Source: Tistrella mobilis (lineage in GTDB: Bacteria; Pseudomonadota; Alphaproteobacteria; Tistrellales; Tistrellaceae). From it: a DNA stretch of 64,000 nt. Where the stretch lies: positions 1 to 64,000 of the forward strand of contig NZ_CP121017.1 in NCBI RefSeq assembly GCF_041468085.1, written 5' to 3'. Below the pieces are notes generated by a model. It saw nothing but the letters and a program-made list of their open reading frames with translations. It did not search any database and had not been told where the DNA came from. This document shows, in pieces, positions 47,691 through 56,950 of this stretch. The position numbers and the translations under genes are program-made. Positions within the stretch are counted from its first letter, which is position 1, and every line of letters starts with the position of its first letter.

Positions 47691-48911
47691 ATGAGCCGCG
47701 ACGTCAAGAAAGTCGTCCTCGCCTATTCCGGCGGTCTCGACACCTCGATCATCCTGCGCTGGCTGCAGGAGAATTACGGCTGCGAGGTCGTCACCTTCAC
47801 CGCCGATCTCGGCCAGGGCGAGGAGCTGGAGCCGGCGCGCGCGAAGGCCGAGATGATGGGCGCCTCCGAGATCTTCGTCGAGGATCTGCGCGAGGAGTTC
47901 GTGCGCGATTACGTCTTCCCGATGTTCCGCGCCAATGCCCTTTACGAGGGCGTCTATCTGCTCGGCACCTCGATCGCCCGGCCGCTGATCGCCAAGCGCC
48001 AGATCGAAATCGCCCGTCAGGTCGGCGCCGATGCGGTCGCCCATGGCGCCACCGGCAAGGGCAATGATCAGGTCCGTTTCGAGCTCGGCTATTACGCGCT
48101 CGAGCCCGGCATCAAGGTGGTCGCGCCCTGGCGCGAATGGGATCTCAACTCCCGCACCAGGCTGATCGACTATGCCGAGAAGCATCAGATCCCGATCGCC
48201 AAGGGCAAGCGCGGCGAGGCGCCGTATTCGACCGACGCCAACCTGCTGCACATCTCGTATGAAGGCCGCGCCCTGGAAGATCCCTGGGTCGAGCCGGACG
48301 AGGAGATGTTCACCCGCTCGGTCTCGCCCGCCGCGGCCCCTGACGAGCCGACCTATGTCGAGATCTCGTTCGAGCGGGGCGATGCGGTCGCGATCGACGG
48401 CGAGGCGCTGACGCCTGCGGCCCTGCTGACCCGCCTGAACGATCTGGGCGGCGCCAACGGCATCGGCCGGCTCGATCTGGTCGAAAACCGGTTCGTGGGC
48501 ATGAAGTCGCGCGGCGTCTACGAGACCCCGGGCGGCACCATCCTGCTGGTCGCGCATCGCGCGATGGAGAGCCTGACCCTCGACCGCGGGGCCTCGCACC
48601 TCAAGGACGAGCTGATGCCCCGCTATGCGGAGCTGATCTATAACGGCTTCTGGTTCTCGCCCGAGCGCGAGATGCTGCAGGCGCTGATCGACCGGAGCCA
48701 GGAGAACGTCACCGGCACCGTCCGGCTGAAGCTGTTCAAGGGCAATGTGATCGTCGTCGGCCGCAAGTCGCCGAAGAGCCTCTATGACGAGGCCTTTGCG
48801 ACCTTCGAGGCCGACCAGGTCTACGACCAGCGCGACGCCCAGGGCTTTATCAAGCTGAATGCCCTGCGCCTGCGCCTGCGCCTCGGCGCCCGCCGCGGCG
48901 ACCGCCGCTGA
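47691..48911 (+). CDS. argG: Argininosuccinate synthase
   Basis: A 406-residue ATP-dependent enzyme that joins citrulline and aspartate. The N-type ATP pyrophosphatase motif AYSGGLDTS is near residue 10, with [11 protein letters not shown] near 118 and the substrate loop EGRALEDPW. It is the type found in most bacteria. The ATG at 47691 gives the usual N-terminus [15 protein letters not shown]. It supplies the step after ArgF, encoded 14 kb to the left. Confidence 0.97.
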   Translation: MSRDVKKVVLAYSGGLDTSIILRWLQENYGCEVVTFTADLGQGEELEPARAKAEMMGASEIFVEDLREEFVRDYVFPMFRANALYEGVYLLGTSIARPLIAKRQIEIARQVGADAVAHGATGKGNDQVRFELGYYALEPGIKVVAPWREWDLNSRTRLIDYAEKHQIPIAKGKRGEAPYSTDANLLHISYEGRALEDPWVEPDEEMFTRSVSPAAAPDEPTYVEISFERGDAVAIDGEALTPAALLTRLNDLGGANGIGRLDLVENRFVGMKSRGVYETPGGTILLVAHRAMESLTLDRGASHLKDELMPRYAELIYNGFWFSPEREMLQALIDRSQENVTGTVRLKLFKGNVIVVGRKSPKSLYDEAFATFEADQVYDQRDAQGFIKLNALRLRLRLGARRGDRR

Positions 48912-49106
48912 GCGGACCCGGCGGGGCGGCGCCGGTTCCATGAACCGGTCCCGCCCGCGTCGCTTGATGACAAAGCCTTGAAATCTGTGACGCGCGCGGT
49001 GGACAAGCCGCGCGCGTCGCCGTTCCATAGAGAACTGACTGTCCGCATCCGCGGACGGACGGACGGCCGGCGCAGCCGGCGTCTCCCAAGGAGTGCATTT
49101 CGCATC

Positions 49107-50522
49107 ATGACCAAGCACGCCGCGCTTCCCGGCCGCCTGCTGATGCTCGGCTTCGGCAGCATCGGACAGGGTGTCCTGCCGCTGATCCTGCGCCATATCG
49201 ACATCACCCCGGACCGGATCACGATCATCTCGCCCGACGATGCCGGCAAGGCCGTCGCGGAGGAATACGGCGTCACCTTCCTGAAGATGGCGCTGACCCG
49301 CGAGAACTATGTGGCCGAGCTGGAGCAGCGGCTGGGCCAGGGCGATTTCCTGTGCAACGTCTCGGTCGAGGTGTCGAGCGTCGCCCTGATCCGCAAGTGC
49401 CGGGAGCTGGGTGCGCTCTATGTCGACACCTGCGTCGAGCCCTGGCCGGGCGGCTATACCGACCCCGATCTCACCCCCTCGCAGCGCAGCAACTATGCGC
49501 TGCGCGAGAGCGCGCTCGACGTGAAGCGCGAGCTGGGTGCCGGCCCGACCGCGGTGATCGCCCATGGCGCCAATCCGGGTCTGGTGTCGCATTTCCTGAA
49601 GGCGGCGCTGCTGGACATCGCCAAGGCGAGCGGCATGGACGCGACGCGGCCCGAGAGCCGCGAAGGCTGGGCGGCGCTGGCCCGGGATCTGGGCGTGAAG
49701 GTCGTCCATATCGCCGAGCGCGACACCCAGAAGGGCCTGCCGCCCAAGGAGCGTGGCGAGTTCGTCAACACCTGGTCGGTGAACGGCTTCGTGGGCGAGG
49801 GCTGCCAGCCGTCGGAACTCGGCTGGGGCACGCATGAGCCCGAGCTGCCGCCGGAGGGCCGCCGCCACGAGTTTGGCTGCGATGCCGCGATCTATCTGAT
49901 GCGTCCGGGTGCCGGCACCCGCGTGCGCACCTGGGTGCCGAGCGAGGGCCCGATCCACGGCTGGCTGATCACCCATAACGAGTCGATCTCCACCGCCGAC
50001 TATTACACGCTGCGCAACGAGGCGGGCGAGGTGGTCTATCGGCCGACCTGCCACTACGCCTATCACCCCTGCGACGAAGCCGTGCTGTCGCTGCACGAAT
50101 TCGCCGGCAAGAACTGGGAACTGCAGCCCCGCGTTCGTATTCTGATGAACGAGACCCAGCCGGGCGGCGTCGACGAACTGGGCGTGCTGGTCAACGGCCC
50201 GGCCAAGGGCAGCTACTGGTACGGTTCGCAGCTGACCATCGACGAGGCCCGCGAGCTGGTCCCGCACAACAACGCCACCAGCCTGCAGGTGACGGTGTCG
50301 GTACTGGCGGCGATGATCTGGGCAATCGAGAACCCGAATGCCGGCGTGGTCGAGCCCGAGGATATCGACGAGCGCCGTATTCTTGAGATCTCGACCCCCT
50401 ATCTCGGCACCATGGCCGGGTACTGGACCAACTGGACCCCGCTTCAGGACCGCGAGACCCTCTTCCCCGAGGATCTGGACCGGAACGAGCCCTGGGCGTT
50501 CAAGAACGTCATCGTGCGCTGA
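49107..50522 (+). CDS. hss: Homospermidine synthase
   Basis: A 471-residue NAD-dependent enzyme that makes homospermidine from two putrescines (or putrescine and spermidine), the typical polyamine of alphaproteobacteria. The N-terminal Rossmann motif MLGFGSIGQGVLPL is near residue 12, followed by saccharopine dehydrogenase-like fold marks (DTCVEPWPGGY, AHGANPGLVSHF). The ATG at 49107 follows AAGGAG; the longer frame from 48978 is not conserved. A strong terminator follows directly. Confidence 0.95.
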   Translation: MTKHAALPGRLLMLGFGSIGQGVLPLILRHIDITPDRITIISPDDAGKAVAEEYGVTFLKMALTRENYVAELEQRLGQGDFLCNVSVEVSSVALIRKCRELGALYVDTCVEPWPGGYTDPDLTPSQRSNYALRESALDVKRELGAGPTAVIAHGANPGLVSHFLKAALLDIAKASGMDATRPESREGWAALARDLGVKVVHIAERDTQKGLPPKERGEFVNTWSVNGFVGEGCQPSELGWGTHEPELPPEGRRHEFGCDAAIYLMRPGAGTRVRTWVPSEGPIHGWLITHNESISTADYYTLRNEAGEVVYRPTCHYAYHPCDEAVLSLHEFAGKNWELQPRVRILMNETQPGGVDELGVLVNGPAKGSYWYGSQLTIDEARELVPHNNATSLQVTVSVLAAMIWAIENPNAGVVEPEDIDERRILEISTPYLGTMAGYWTNWTPLQDRETLFPEDLDRNEPWAFKNVIVR

Positions 50523-50553
50523 TCCGCAGTCCGGATCGGTTCTGACGACAAAG

Positions 50554-50585
50554 CCCGGCCCGCGATTGCGGGCCGGGTTTTCTTT
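50554..50585 (+). terminator. Rho-independent terminator after homospermidine synthase
   Basis: Perfect 10-base arms (CCCGGCCCGC and its complement) with a GATT loop are followed by TTTTCTTTT. It lies 31 bases after the stop codon. Confidence 0.9.
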
Positions 50586-50600
50586 TCGCCTGGCCCGGTT

Positions 50601-51179
50601 CTACGGCCGTACACCCTGAGCGGAGGCCGGAGCCTTTCCGGTCGATTCCGTTCCGAGAAGGGGGACATGCGCCACACGGTCAAGACATCCCTCCGCCAGC
50701 TGCATGATGTCTACCGCGTCCACATGGCCCCGGACCGGCAACGGCCAGGCGTCGGCGGCGAAAGCCGCGGCAGCAGCCGTGACCGGGGCTGCCTCCGCGG
50801 CGCCGGTCAGGGTCAGATGCGGATCGAAGGGCGTGTCCGGGCGGCGGGTCGGCAGGCCGGGGCCGTCATGCAGGGCGGCGTGGAGGCGGGTGAGCGGCCC
50901 GGCGCCGTCGAGAGTACGCAGATAGAAGGCGTATTCGCGCCGTGTGTCGTCCAGATGGGCATGCGGATCGCCCAGTGTCAGGTCGAAGGCCGGTGCGGTG
51001 GCCGCAAGGGCAGCCAGGGTGGCTTCAAGGGCCGGGCGACAGGCGATGGCCGCGCCGAACACCAGCGTCAGATGCGGCGGCACCAGGGTCGCCCGCGCCG
51101 GTTCGTGGCGGCGGCGGAAGGCATCGATGCGGGCGGCATCAGCAGCGGCGAAGCGCGGGAGGCAGAGGACATAGAGCAT
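50601..51179 (-). CDS. 2H phosphoesterase (2'-5' RNA ligase/LigT family)
   Basis: A 192-residue protein with the two H-x-T-x motifs of the 2H phosphoesterase superfamily: PPHLTLVFG near residue 35 and DPHLTLTG near 122. Members hydrolyse cyclic phosphates or join RNA ends; the true substrate is usually unclear. It is 31 bases downstream of folD, the last gene of the yggT-yggU-folD operon. Confidence 0.87.
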   Translation of the reverse strand: MLYVLCLPRFAAADAARIDAFRRRHEPARATLVPPHLTLVFGAAIACRPALEATLAALAATAPAFDLTLGDPHAHLDDTRREYAFYLRTLDGAGPLTRLHAALHDGPGLPTRRPDTPFDPHLTLTGAAEAAPVTAAAAAFAADAWPLPVRGHVDAVDIMQLAEGCLDRVAHVPLLGTESTGKAPASAQGVRP

Positions 51180-51210
51180 CGGCCGTCGCTCCCCTCCCGC
51201 GATACCCTGC

Positions 51211-52107
51211 TCAGAGCCGGGTCATGTCGATGCCGCGCCGGGCGCAGGCGGCCTGCAGTGTGTTGGAGAGCAGGCAGGCGATGGTCATGGGGCCGACGCC
51301 ACCCGGCACGGGCGTGATATGCGCCGCCACCGCCCTGGCCTCGTCGAAGGCGACGTCGCCGACCAGGCGGTCCTTGCCGCCTTCGGTCGCCGGCGGCAGG
51401 CGGTTGATGCCGACATCGATCACGGTCGCACCCGGCTTGATCCAGAATCCGCGGACCATCTCGGGCCGGCCGACGGCGGCGACCACGATATCGGCGGTGC
51501 GCACCATCTCGGGCAGATCCCTGGTGCGCGAATGCGCGATGGTGACGGTGCAGTCGCGGCCGAGCAGCAGCTGGCCCATCGGCTTGCCGACGATGTTGGA
51601 GCGGCCGATCACCACGGCATGCCGGCCGGCCATGTTCTGGCCGAGGGTCCGGTCGAGCAGCATCAGGCAGCCGAGCGGCGTGCAGGGCACCAGGGCCGGC
51701 TGGCCGGTGGCGAGACGGCCGGCATTGACCGGGTGGAAACCGTCGACATCCTTGGCCGGATCGATCGCCTCGATCACTTTCTGGGCGTCGATCTGGCGGG
51801 GCAGCGGCAGCTGGACCAGGATACCGTCGACCTCGGGATCGGCATTCAGCTGCGCCACTAGGTCGAGCAGGGCCGCTTCGGAGGTGTCGGCAGGCAGCTT
51901 GTGCTCAAGGCTGCGCATGCCGGCTGCTTCGGTCTGGCGATGCTTGTTGCGGACATAGACCTGGCTTGCCGGGTCCTCGCCGACCAGCACCACGGCCAGA
52001 CCGGGGCGGATGCCATGACGGGCGTAGAGCCCGCCGACGCGGGCCGCGGTGGCGGAACGCAGATCGGCCGCGACGGCCTTGCCGTCGATCAGCTCAGCTG
52101 AAGCCAT
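51211..52107 (-). CDS. folD: Methylenetetrahydrofolate dehydrogenase/cyclohydrolase
   Basis: A 298-residue bifunctional enzyme of one-carbon folate metabolism. [17 protein letters not shown] holds the catalytic Lys near residue 55, [10 protein letters not shown] is near 94-103, and the NADP motif [15 protein letters not shown] and [10 protein letters not shown] follow. Length and motifs are standard. It follows yggU by 27 bases in the same operon. Confidence 0.97.
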   Translation of the reverse strand: MASAELIDGKAVAADLRSATAARVGGLYARHGIRPGLAVVLVGEDPASQVYVRNKHRQTEAAGMRSLEHKLPADTSEAALLDLVAQLNADPEVDGILVQLPLPRQIDAQKVIEAIDPAKDVDGFHPVNAGRLATGQPALVPCTPLGCLMLLDRTLGQNMAGRHAVVIGRSNIVGKPMGQLLLGRDCTVTIAHSRTRDLPEMVRTADIVVAAVGRPEMVRGFWIKPGATVIDVGINRLPPATEGGKDRLVGDVAFDEARAVAAHITPVPGGVGPMTIACLLSNTLQAACARRGIDMTRL

Positions 52108-52134
52108 GAGACTGATATCTCCTTGGAACTCGGA

Positions 52135-52491
52135 TCAGGCGTCGCCGCCAAGGCCGCGGGCGCGGGCGGCGATGTCTTCGGCATCGGCGAAGCCCTCGCC
52201 TTCGATGCCGAGTCGCTTGGCACGATCGGTCACACCCTGGACGACGCGGACCCGGTTGCGGGCGATGCCCAGCGCCTCGGCGACCAGCCGTTCGACCGCG
52301 GCATTGGCTTTGCCGTCCTCGGGGGCGGCGGTCACCTTGACCTGCAGCCGCATCCGGCCATGGCCGTCATCGCGGGCAGGTTCTATGGCGGCCTTGCGCG
52401 CCTTGGGCTGGACCTTCACGAAGATCGAGACATTGGCCGGCCCTTCGCGTTCAACCGCAGGCGCCGCCATGCCGGTGATGTCATCGCTCAT
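52135..52491 (-). CDS. yggU: DUF167 protein YggU
   Basis: A 118-residue member of the DUF167/YggU family: VKVQPKARKAAIEP and LQVKVTAAPEDGKANAAVERLVAEALG are the family core. Function is unknown. It starts 4 bases after the yggT stop and precedes folD, the common order in alphaproteobacteria. Confidence 0.9.
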   Translation of the reverse strand: MSDDITGMAAPAVEREGPANVSIFVKVQPKARKAAIEPARDDGHGRMRLQVKVTAAPEDGKANAAVERLVAEALGIARNRVRVVQGVTDRAKRLGIEGEGFADAEDIAARARGLGGDA

Positions 52492-52495
52492 CGGA

Positions 52496-52810
52496 TCAGT
52501 ACATCATCCCGTAGGCATAAGGCGCGAGCCAGCCGTTGACCACGATCTTCAGGAAGTTCAGCAGCAGCAGCAGGACCAGCGGCGACAGGTCGAGCCCGCC
52601 GAGGCTGGGCAGGACGTTGCGGATCGGGCGCAGCACCGGTTCGGTGATCCGGTGAATGAAACTGCCGATCGTGTAGACGACCTGATTGTTGGTGTTGACG
52701 ACGTTGAACGCCACCAGCCAGCTCAGGATGACGCTCGCAATCAGGATCCAGGTGTAGATCTCGATGGCGGCATTGAACAGGAAGAGCAGGCCTTGGAGAA
52801 GCGACGCCAT
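52496..52810 (-). CDS. yggT: YggT-family membrane protein
   Basis: A 104-residue integral membrane protein with two YggT hydrophobic units (residues 5-30 and 70-95) around IGSFIHRITEPVLRPIRNVLP, the family loop. YggT proteins are linked to osmotic or ion homeostasis and FtsZ-region loci, but have no firm biochemical role. First gene of the operon with yggU, folD and a 2H phosphoesterase; the promoter must lie in the 52811-53009 gap shared with tRNA-Ala. Confidence 0.9.
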   Translation of the reverse strand: MASLLQGLLFLFNAAIEIYTWILIASVILSWLVAFNVVNTNNQVVYTIGSFIHRITEPVLRPIRNVLPSLGGLDLSPLVLLLLLNFLKIVVNGWLAPYAYGMMY

Positions 52811-52931
52811 GCGGGGCTCCCTCGTACTCGGGCTGCCGCATGTCCGATGCGGCGTTCTGACGGGTCGGGCGGAGTATAGCGCAGCCGTTGCGGGCGGCCA
52901 GTCGATTGTGACGATTCTCTGAGAGAGGCGC

Positions 52932-52960
52932 TTGACAGTATCCCGACCTCACGCCAATAT
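52932..52960 (+). promoter_or_regulatory. Promoter of tRNA-Ala
   Basis: TTGACA at 52932-52937 and CAATAT at 52955-52960 are separated by 17 bases, 50 bases before the tRNA gene. Confidence 0.6.
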
Positions 52961-53009
52961 CCGCGCCGTTCACCACCGGTGCCCGACGGGCTGCCGGCGG
53001 GGCGGGTGC

Positions 53010-53085
<76 letters not shown>

Positions 53086-53106
53086 ATTCCCGCTTGAACG
53101 CGACGA

Positions 53107-53133
53107 AAAGGCCGGCATATGCCGGCCTTTCGT
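53107..53133 (+). terminator. Terminator after tRNA-Ala
   Basis: A perfect 24-base palindrome (AAAGGCCGGCAT and its complement, 53107-53130) ends in TTT. It starts 22 bases after the tRNA. Confidence 0.7.
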
Positions 53134-53252
53134 GTTTGCGGCCGATCATCTTCCGGCCGTTCGCATTCGAGGCTTCCGTGTTTTCCGGGGGGCGCGTCGC
53201 CCTGAAGGCAGCCGCCCTGAAGGCACTGGCGCCGCCCAGGAGAGGTGATGCC

Positions 53253-53726
53253 GTGACCGGACCGTCCGAAACCATTTATGCCGGGCTCGAACAGCTGGGC
53301 CGGACCACCGATCTGCCGGCTTCGCCCGATCAGGCCGTGCTGGAGCGGGTGGCCAACCCGCATCCGGGCACGCGCTATGCCGTGCGCTTCGTCTGCCCTG
53401 AATTCACGTCGCTCTGCCCCATCACCGGCCAGCCGGACTTCGCCCATCTGGTGATTGACTATGTGCCCGGCGACTGGCTGGTGGAGAGCAAGTCGCTGAA
53501 GCTTTATCTGCACGCCTTCCGCAATCACGGCGACTTCCACGAAGCCTGCACCGTGGGTATCGGCAAGCGTCTGGCGGAGCTGCTCGCTCCGGAATGGCTG
53601 CGGATCGGCGGCTACTGGTACCCGCGCGGCGGCATCCCGATCGACGTGTTCTACGCCACCGGTCCGGTGCCGGCGGATCTCTGGATTCCCGACCAGGGCG
53701 TGCCGCCTTATCGCGGGCGAGGTTGA
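53253..53726 (+). CDS. queF: NADPH-dependent 7-cyano-7-deazaguanine reductase QueF
   Basis: A 157-residue enzyme of queuosine synthesis that reduces preQ0 to preQ1. The catalytic Cys-55 ([12 protein letters not shown]), Asp-62 and the family motif VESKSLKLY (Glu-78) are present. The length is that of the single-domain, YkvM-type form. The GTG at 53253 has AGGAGAGG upstream; an earlier in-frame ATG would run through the tRNA terminator. No other queuosine genes are close by. Confidence 0.95.
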   Translation: MTGPSETIYAGLEQLGRTTDLPASPDQAVLERVANPHPGTRYAVRFVCPEFTSLCPITGQPDFAHLVIDYVPGDWLVESKSLKLYLHAFRNHGDFHEACTVGIGKRLAELLAPEWLRIGGYWYPRGGIPIDVFYATGPVPADLWIPDQGVPPYRGRG

Positions 53727-53812
53727 TCCAGCTGTATTCCTGATGAATTGAGAATCAGTCGCAATCTCTCTATCCTGTCGCCCGGGCGCGACGGATGGTC
53801 GGAGAGAGGGCG

Positions 53813-54700
53813 ATGGCAGAAGCATGTGCTGCGATCCGTGAGGTGATGCCGGGGTTGTTCCTGGTCACGACGGATTTCACCCTGGATGCGCCGACGGTGG
53901 TGGAGAGCACCAGCTTTCCGGTCGCCAGCCTGTCAGTGGCGCTCGACGGTCTGGGCGAAAGCCTGGTACCCGGGCTCGACACCGGTTTTGCGCCAGGTGG
54001 CATGGGGCTGGCTGTCGGCGCCAGCCGCCGGCCGATCCGGACCCGTCTTGCCTCCGGCCGGCCGGTGCGCGTGGTAGATCTGGCGGTGGTGCCGGCCTGG
54101 TTCGACGGGCCGGGCGCGGCTGATGCGGATGAGACTCTCGACGCCCTGCGTGAGGCGATCGACCGGCCGACGCGATTGGTTCGTCGGCCGGCGGCGCGCC
54201 GGTTGCTGGATCTTGCCGGCAGCGTGCTGGCGCCACCTGCCGGCGGTGCGCTCGGGCGGTTGCATGCCGAAGCCCGTGCGCTCGACCTTCTGCTTGAACT
54301 GGTTGCTGCGATGGCCGATCTGCCGGGCAGCGGCGCCGTTGCCCGGACCCCTGGGCTCAGGCCGCGGGATCGCGACCGGATCGAGGCACTGCTTGCCCGA
54401 ATCGATGCCGACCCGGGCTCGGCCGGCAGCCTCGCCCGGCTTGCGGCCGAGTCCGCGGTGAGCGTTGCCAAGCTGAAGCGGGATTTCCGCGCGGTGACCG
54501 GTGGCTGTATCGGGGGCTATATCGCCTCCCGCCGTTTGATCCTTGCCCGGGATCTGCTCCGCGACGGCCTGTCGGTTTCCGAGGTCGCCTGGCGCGCGGG
54601 CTATGACCATCCGGCGAATTTTGCCACCGCCTTCCGCCGCCGCTTCGGTTGCACGCCGTCCAGCTTGCGTAGTGGCGCCGGTTCGCGCGGGGAAGCGTGA
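53813..54700 (+). CDS. AraC-family transcriptional regulator
   Basis: A 295-residue regulator with a variable N-terminal part and a C-terminal double helix-turn-helix (LARLAAESAVSVAKLKRDF and VSEVAWRAGYDHPANFATAF), the AraC core. The ATG at 53813 has GGAGAGAGGG directly upstream; ATG 53795 is an alternative. It stands just upstream of a TonB-dependent receptor, an arrangement typical for PchR-like regulators of siderophore uptake. A GAGAATC...CTC repeat at about 53748-53768 may be an iron-type or self-operator. Confidence 0.88.
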   Translation: MAEACAAIREVMPGLFLVTTDFTLDAPTVVESTSFPVASLSVALDGLGESLVPGLDTGFAPGGMGLAVGASRRPIRTRLASGRPVRVVDLAVVPAWFDGPGAADADETLDALREAIDRPTRLVRRPAARRLLDLAGSVLAPPAGGALGRLHAEARALDLLLELVAAMADLPGSGAVARTPGLRPRDRDRIEALLARIDADPGSAGSLARLAAESAVSVAKLKRDFRAVTGGCIGGYIASRRLILARDLLRDGLSVSEVAWRAGYDHPANFATAFRRRFGCTPSSLRSGAGSRGEA

Positions 54701-54809
54701 GCCGCCCTCAAACGGGAATGATCCGCTCACAGAGGTCGCGGTGAACGCGACTGCATCTCATACGCAGTATGATCCGGGCGTCTCGTCCTTTCCTCGACGG
54801 CGGTGCCTG

Positions 54810-56930
54810 ATGATCCGTTCCCTGCCCCTCTCTCCCGTTCTGCTCCTGTCCGTGCCTCTGATCGTGGACGCCCCGGCCCGGGCGGCGGACGCCGCCGACG
54901 CAGAAGCACTGCCGGCATTGACGGTGGAGGCCCAGCGCCGGACGCAGGCGGCCGTCGAGGTGCCGGTGAGCCTTCGCGCCCTCACCGGTGAGGAAGTGGA
55001 GGCGCGTGGCATCCGTGATCTCGGAGATGCCTTCGAGGCAACGCCCAATACCGACCTGCGCAGCCAGCGTGGTGGCATGGATGCTGCCACGGTCTCCATC
55101 CGCGGCGTCTCGTCGACGGCCTTCGGTGTCGACCCGGCTGTGGCGATCTATATGGATGACGTCTTCATCGGCAGCGATGGCGGTTTCCAGGTGCCGCTCT
55201 ACGACGTGGAACAGGTCGAGATCCTGCGCGGGCCCCAGGGGACGCTTTACGGCCGCAATGCCCTTGGCGGCGCCGTGAATCTGCGCAGTCACCGGCCTGA
55301 TCCGGAGGCCGGTGCCGGCGGCTATCTGCGTCTGGGTTTTGGCGAAGATGTCACCCGCCAGGCGGAAACGGCGCTCAATCTCCCGCTTGGCACCGACGCT
55401 GCCCTCCGCCTGTCGGCTCGGGGGGATCTGGCCCATGGCCGGGTCGACAATCGTGCCGGTACCGGTGATCCGGCCGATATGGATGATCTGGCCGGCAGAG
55501 CGCAGCTGCTTCTGCGGCCGGGGGAGGCGACGGAGGTGCTGTTTGCCGTCGATCATCTGCGTGACCGGTCCAACCCTGCCGCCTATGGCGACTATGAGCG
55601 TGTCTGGGACGAGGGGGTAAATCAGGCCATCCCGTTCAATGGCAAACTCGACACATCGGGCGCATCGCTGCGGCTCTCCCATGATCTGGATTGGGCCTCG
55701 GTCGAAAGCGTCACGGCCTGGCGGAGCACCGATGCGCGGGGTGATGGCGGCGACTTCACAGCCTCGCCGCTGCGGGTGAACGGCTATGACCGCGACCATG
55801 ACCAGATGACCCAGGAAATCCGGCTGGTATCGGCATCGGGTGGCCCTCTGGACTGGACGGGTGGCGTCTTCCTGCTCCGGGCGCGGGACGACCGCTACGA
55901 ATATACCGGGCTGTCCACCGCTCTTCCGGCCGATGTGCTCTTTCCAGGTCAGCCGGCCATTCCCTTTCCCTATCGCGAAGGTACGACGTCGCGGATCGAG
56001 AGCACCTCGCTTGCCGGTTTCGGCGATGTCACCTGGCATGCGACCGACCGGTTGGACCTGATCGCCGGCCTGCGGGCCGGATGGGATCGGCGCGAGATCG
56101 ACTATGATCATCGCTCCAATGTACCCGGCATGACTTTGGGCGCACCCGGTCAGACCCGGTCGACGCGAATCGACGGGACGGATCTGTCACCGCGCGTCGG
56201 CGCGTCCTGGGCTCTCACCTCCGAAACCCGGCTCTATGCCACCATCTCCCGTGGTTACAAGGCTGGTGGCTTCAATGTCAGCTTCGCCCAGGGCGCCGAC
56301 CTTTCCTATGATCCGGAAAGCGCCTGGAATTATGAGATCGGCGTGAAGGGCGATGTGCTTGACGGCCGGCTGGGCTTTGCAGCTTCGGCGTTCTGGATGG
56401 ATTGGCGGGATCAGCAGGTCTATTCCTTCGACGGCTATGCGCTCTCTATCGCCAATGCACCCCGGTCCCGCAGCATCGGTGCCGAGTTCGAGCTGACGGC
56501 CCGGCCACTGCCGGGGCTCGATCTCTTTGCCGGACTGGGTTTGCTGGATGCCCGCTTCACCGACTATCCGAACGTCACTGTCGGGACCGATGGTGACGGA
56601 AACCGTCAGCCGCTTGCCTCGCGGACCAGCCTGTCGCTCGGCGCCGAATATCGTGAGCCGGTAACGGAGACGGCCGATGCGGTGGCGCGGATCGACTGGA
56701 ACTGGCGGTCCGCCTTCTATTACGACGCCGCCAACACCATGCGTGAGCCCGCCTATGGCCTCGTCAACCTGCGCAGCGGTATCGACGGCGGTGATTGGGG
56801 CCTGTTCGTGCGGGTCGCCAATCTGTTCGATACGGCCCATCGGGCACTGGCCGCACAGCAGGCGGCGGGTATCCACGCCATTCCCGGCCAGCCACGCACC
56901 GTCGGCATTGAAGGCGTGCTGCGCTTCTGA
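54810..56930 (+). CDS. TonB-dependent outer-membrane receptor
   Basis: A 706-residue receptor. A signal peptide (residues 1-25) is followed by a TonB-box-like segment (ALTVEAQ) and the plug domain (VPVSLRALTGEEVEARG, QVEILRGPQGTLYGRNALGGAVN). The C-terminal barrel ends in the expected aromatic residue (VLRF). It imports a large ligand such as a siderophore across the outer membrane using TonB energy. Neighbours, an AraC regulator upstream and a FAD monooxygenase 20 bases downstream, suggest iron uptake or ligand breakdown. The ligand is unknown. Confidence 0.92.
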   Translation: MIRSLPLSPVLLLSVPLIVDAPARAADAADAEALPALTVEAQRRTQAAVEVPVSLRALTGEEVEARGIRDLGDAFEATPNTDLRSQRGGMDAATVSIRGVSSTAFGVDPAVAIYMDDVFIGSDGGFQVPLYDVEQVEILRGPQGTLYGRNALGGAVNLRSHRPDPEAGAGGYLRLGFGEDVTRQAETALNLPLGTDAALRLSARGDLAHGRVDNRAGTGDPADMDDLAGRAQLLLRPGEATEVLFAVDHLRDRSNPAAYGDYERVWDEGVNQAIPFNGKLDTSGASLRLSHDLDWASVESVTAWRSTDARGDGGDFTASPLRVNGYDRDHDQMTQEIRLVSASGGPLDWTGGVFLLRARDDRYEYTGLSTALPADVLFPGQPAIPFPYREGTTSRIESTSLAGFGDVTWHATDRLDLIAGLRAGWDRREIDYDHRSNVPGMTLGAPGQTRSTRIDGTDLSPRVGASWALTSETRLYATISRGYKAGGFNVSFAQGADLSYDPESAWNYEIGVKGDVLDGRLGFAASAFWMDWRDQQVYSFDGYALSIANAPRSRSIGAEFELTARPLPGLDLFAGLGLLDARFTDYPNVTVGTDGDGNRQPLASRTSLSLGAEYREPVTETADAVARIDWNWRSAFYYDAANTMREPAYGLVNLRSGIDGGDWGLFVRVANLFDTAHRALAAQQAAGIHAIPGQPRTVGIEGVLRF

Positions 56931-56950
56931 GGCAGGGAGGCCGCTTCGCC

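Noticed and set aside
47499-50267. 922-residue open frame antisense to argG and homospermidine synthase
   Set aside because: Covers two confident genes; composition is that of a shadow frame.
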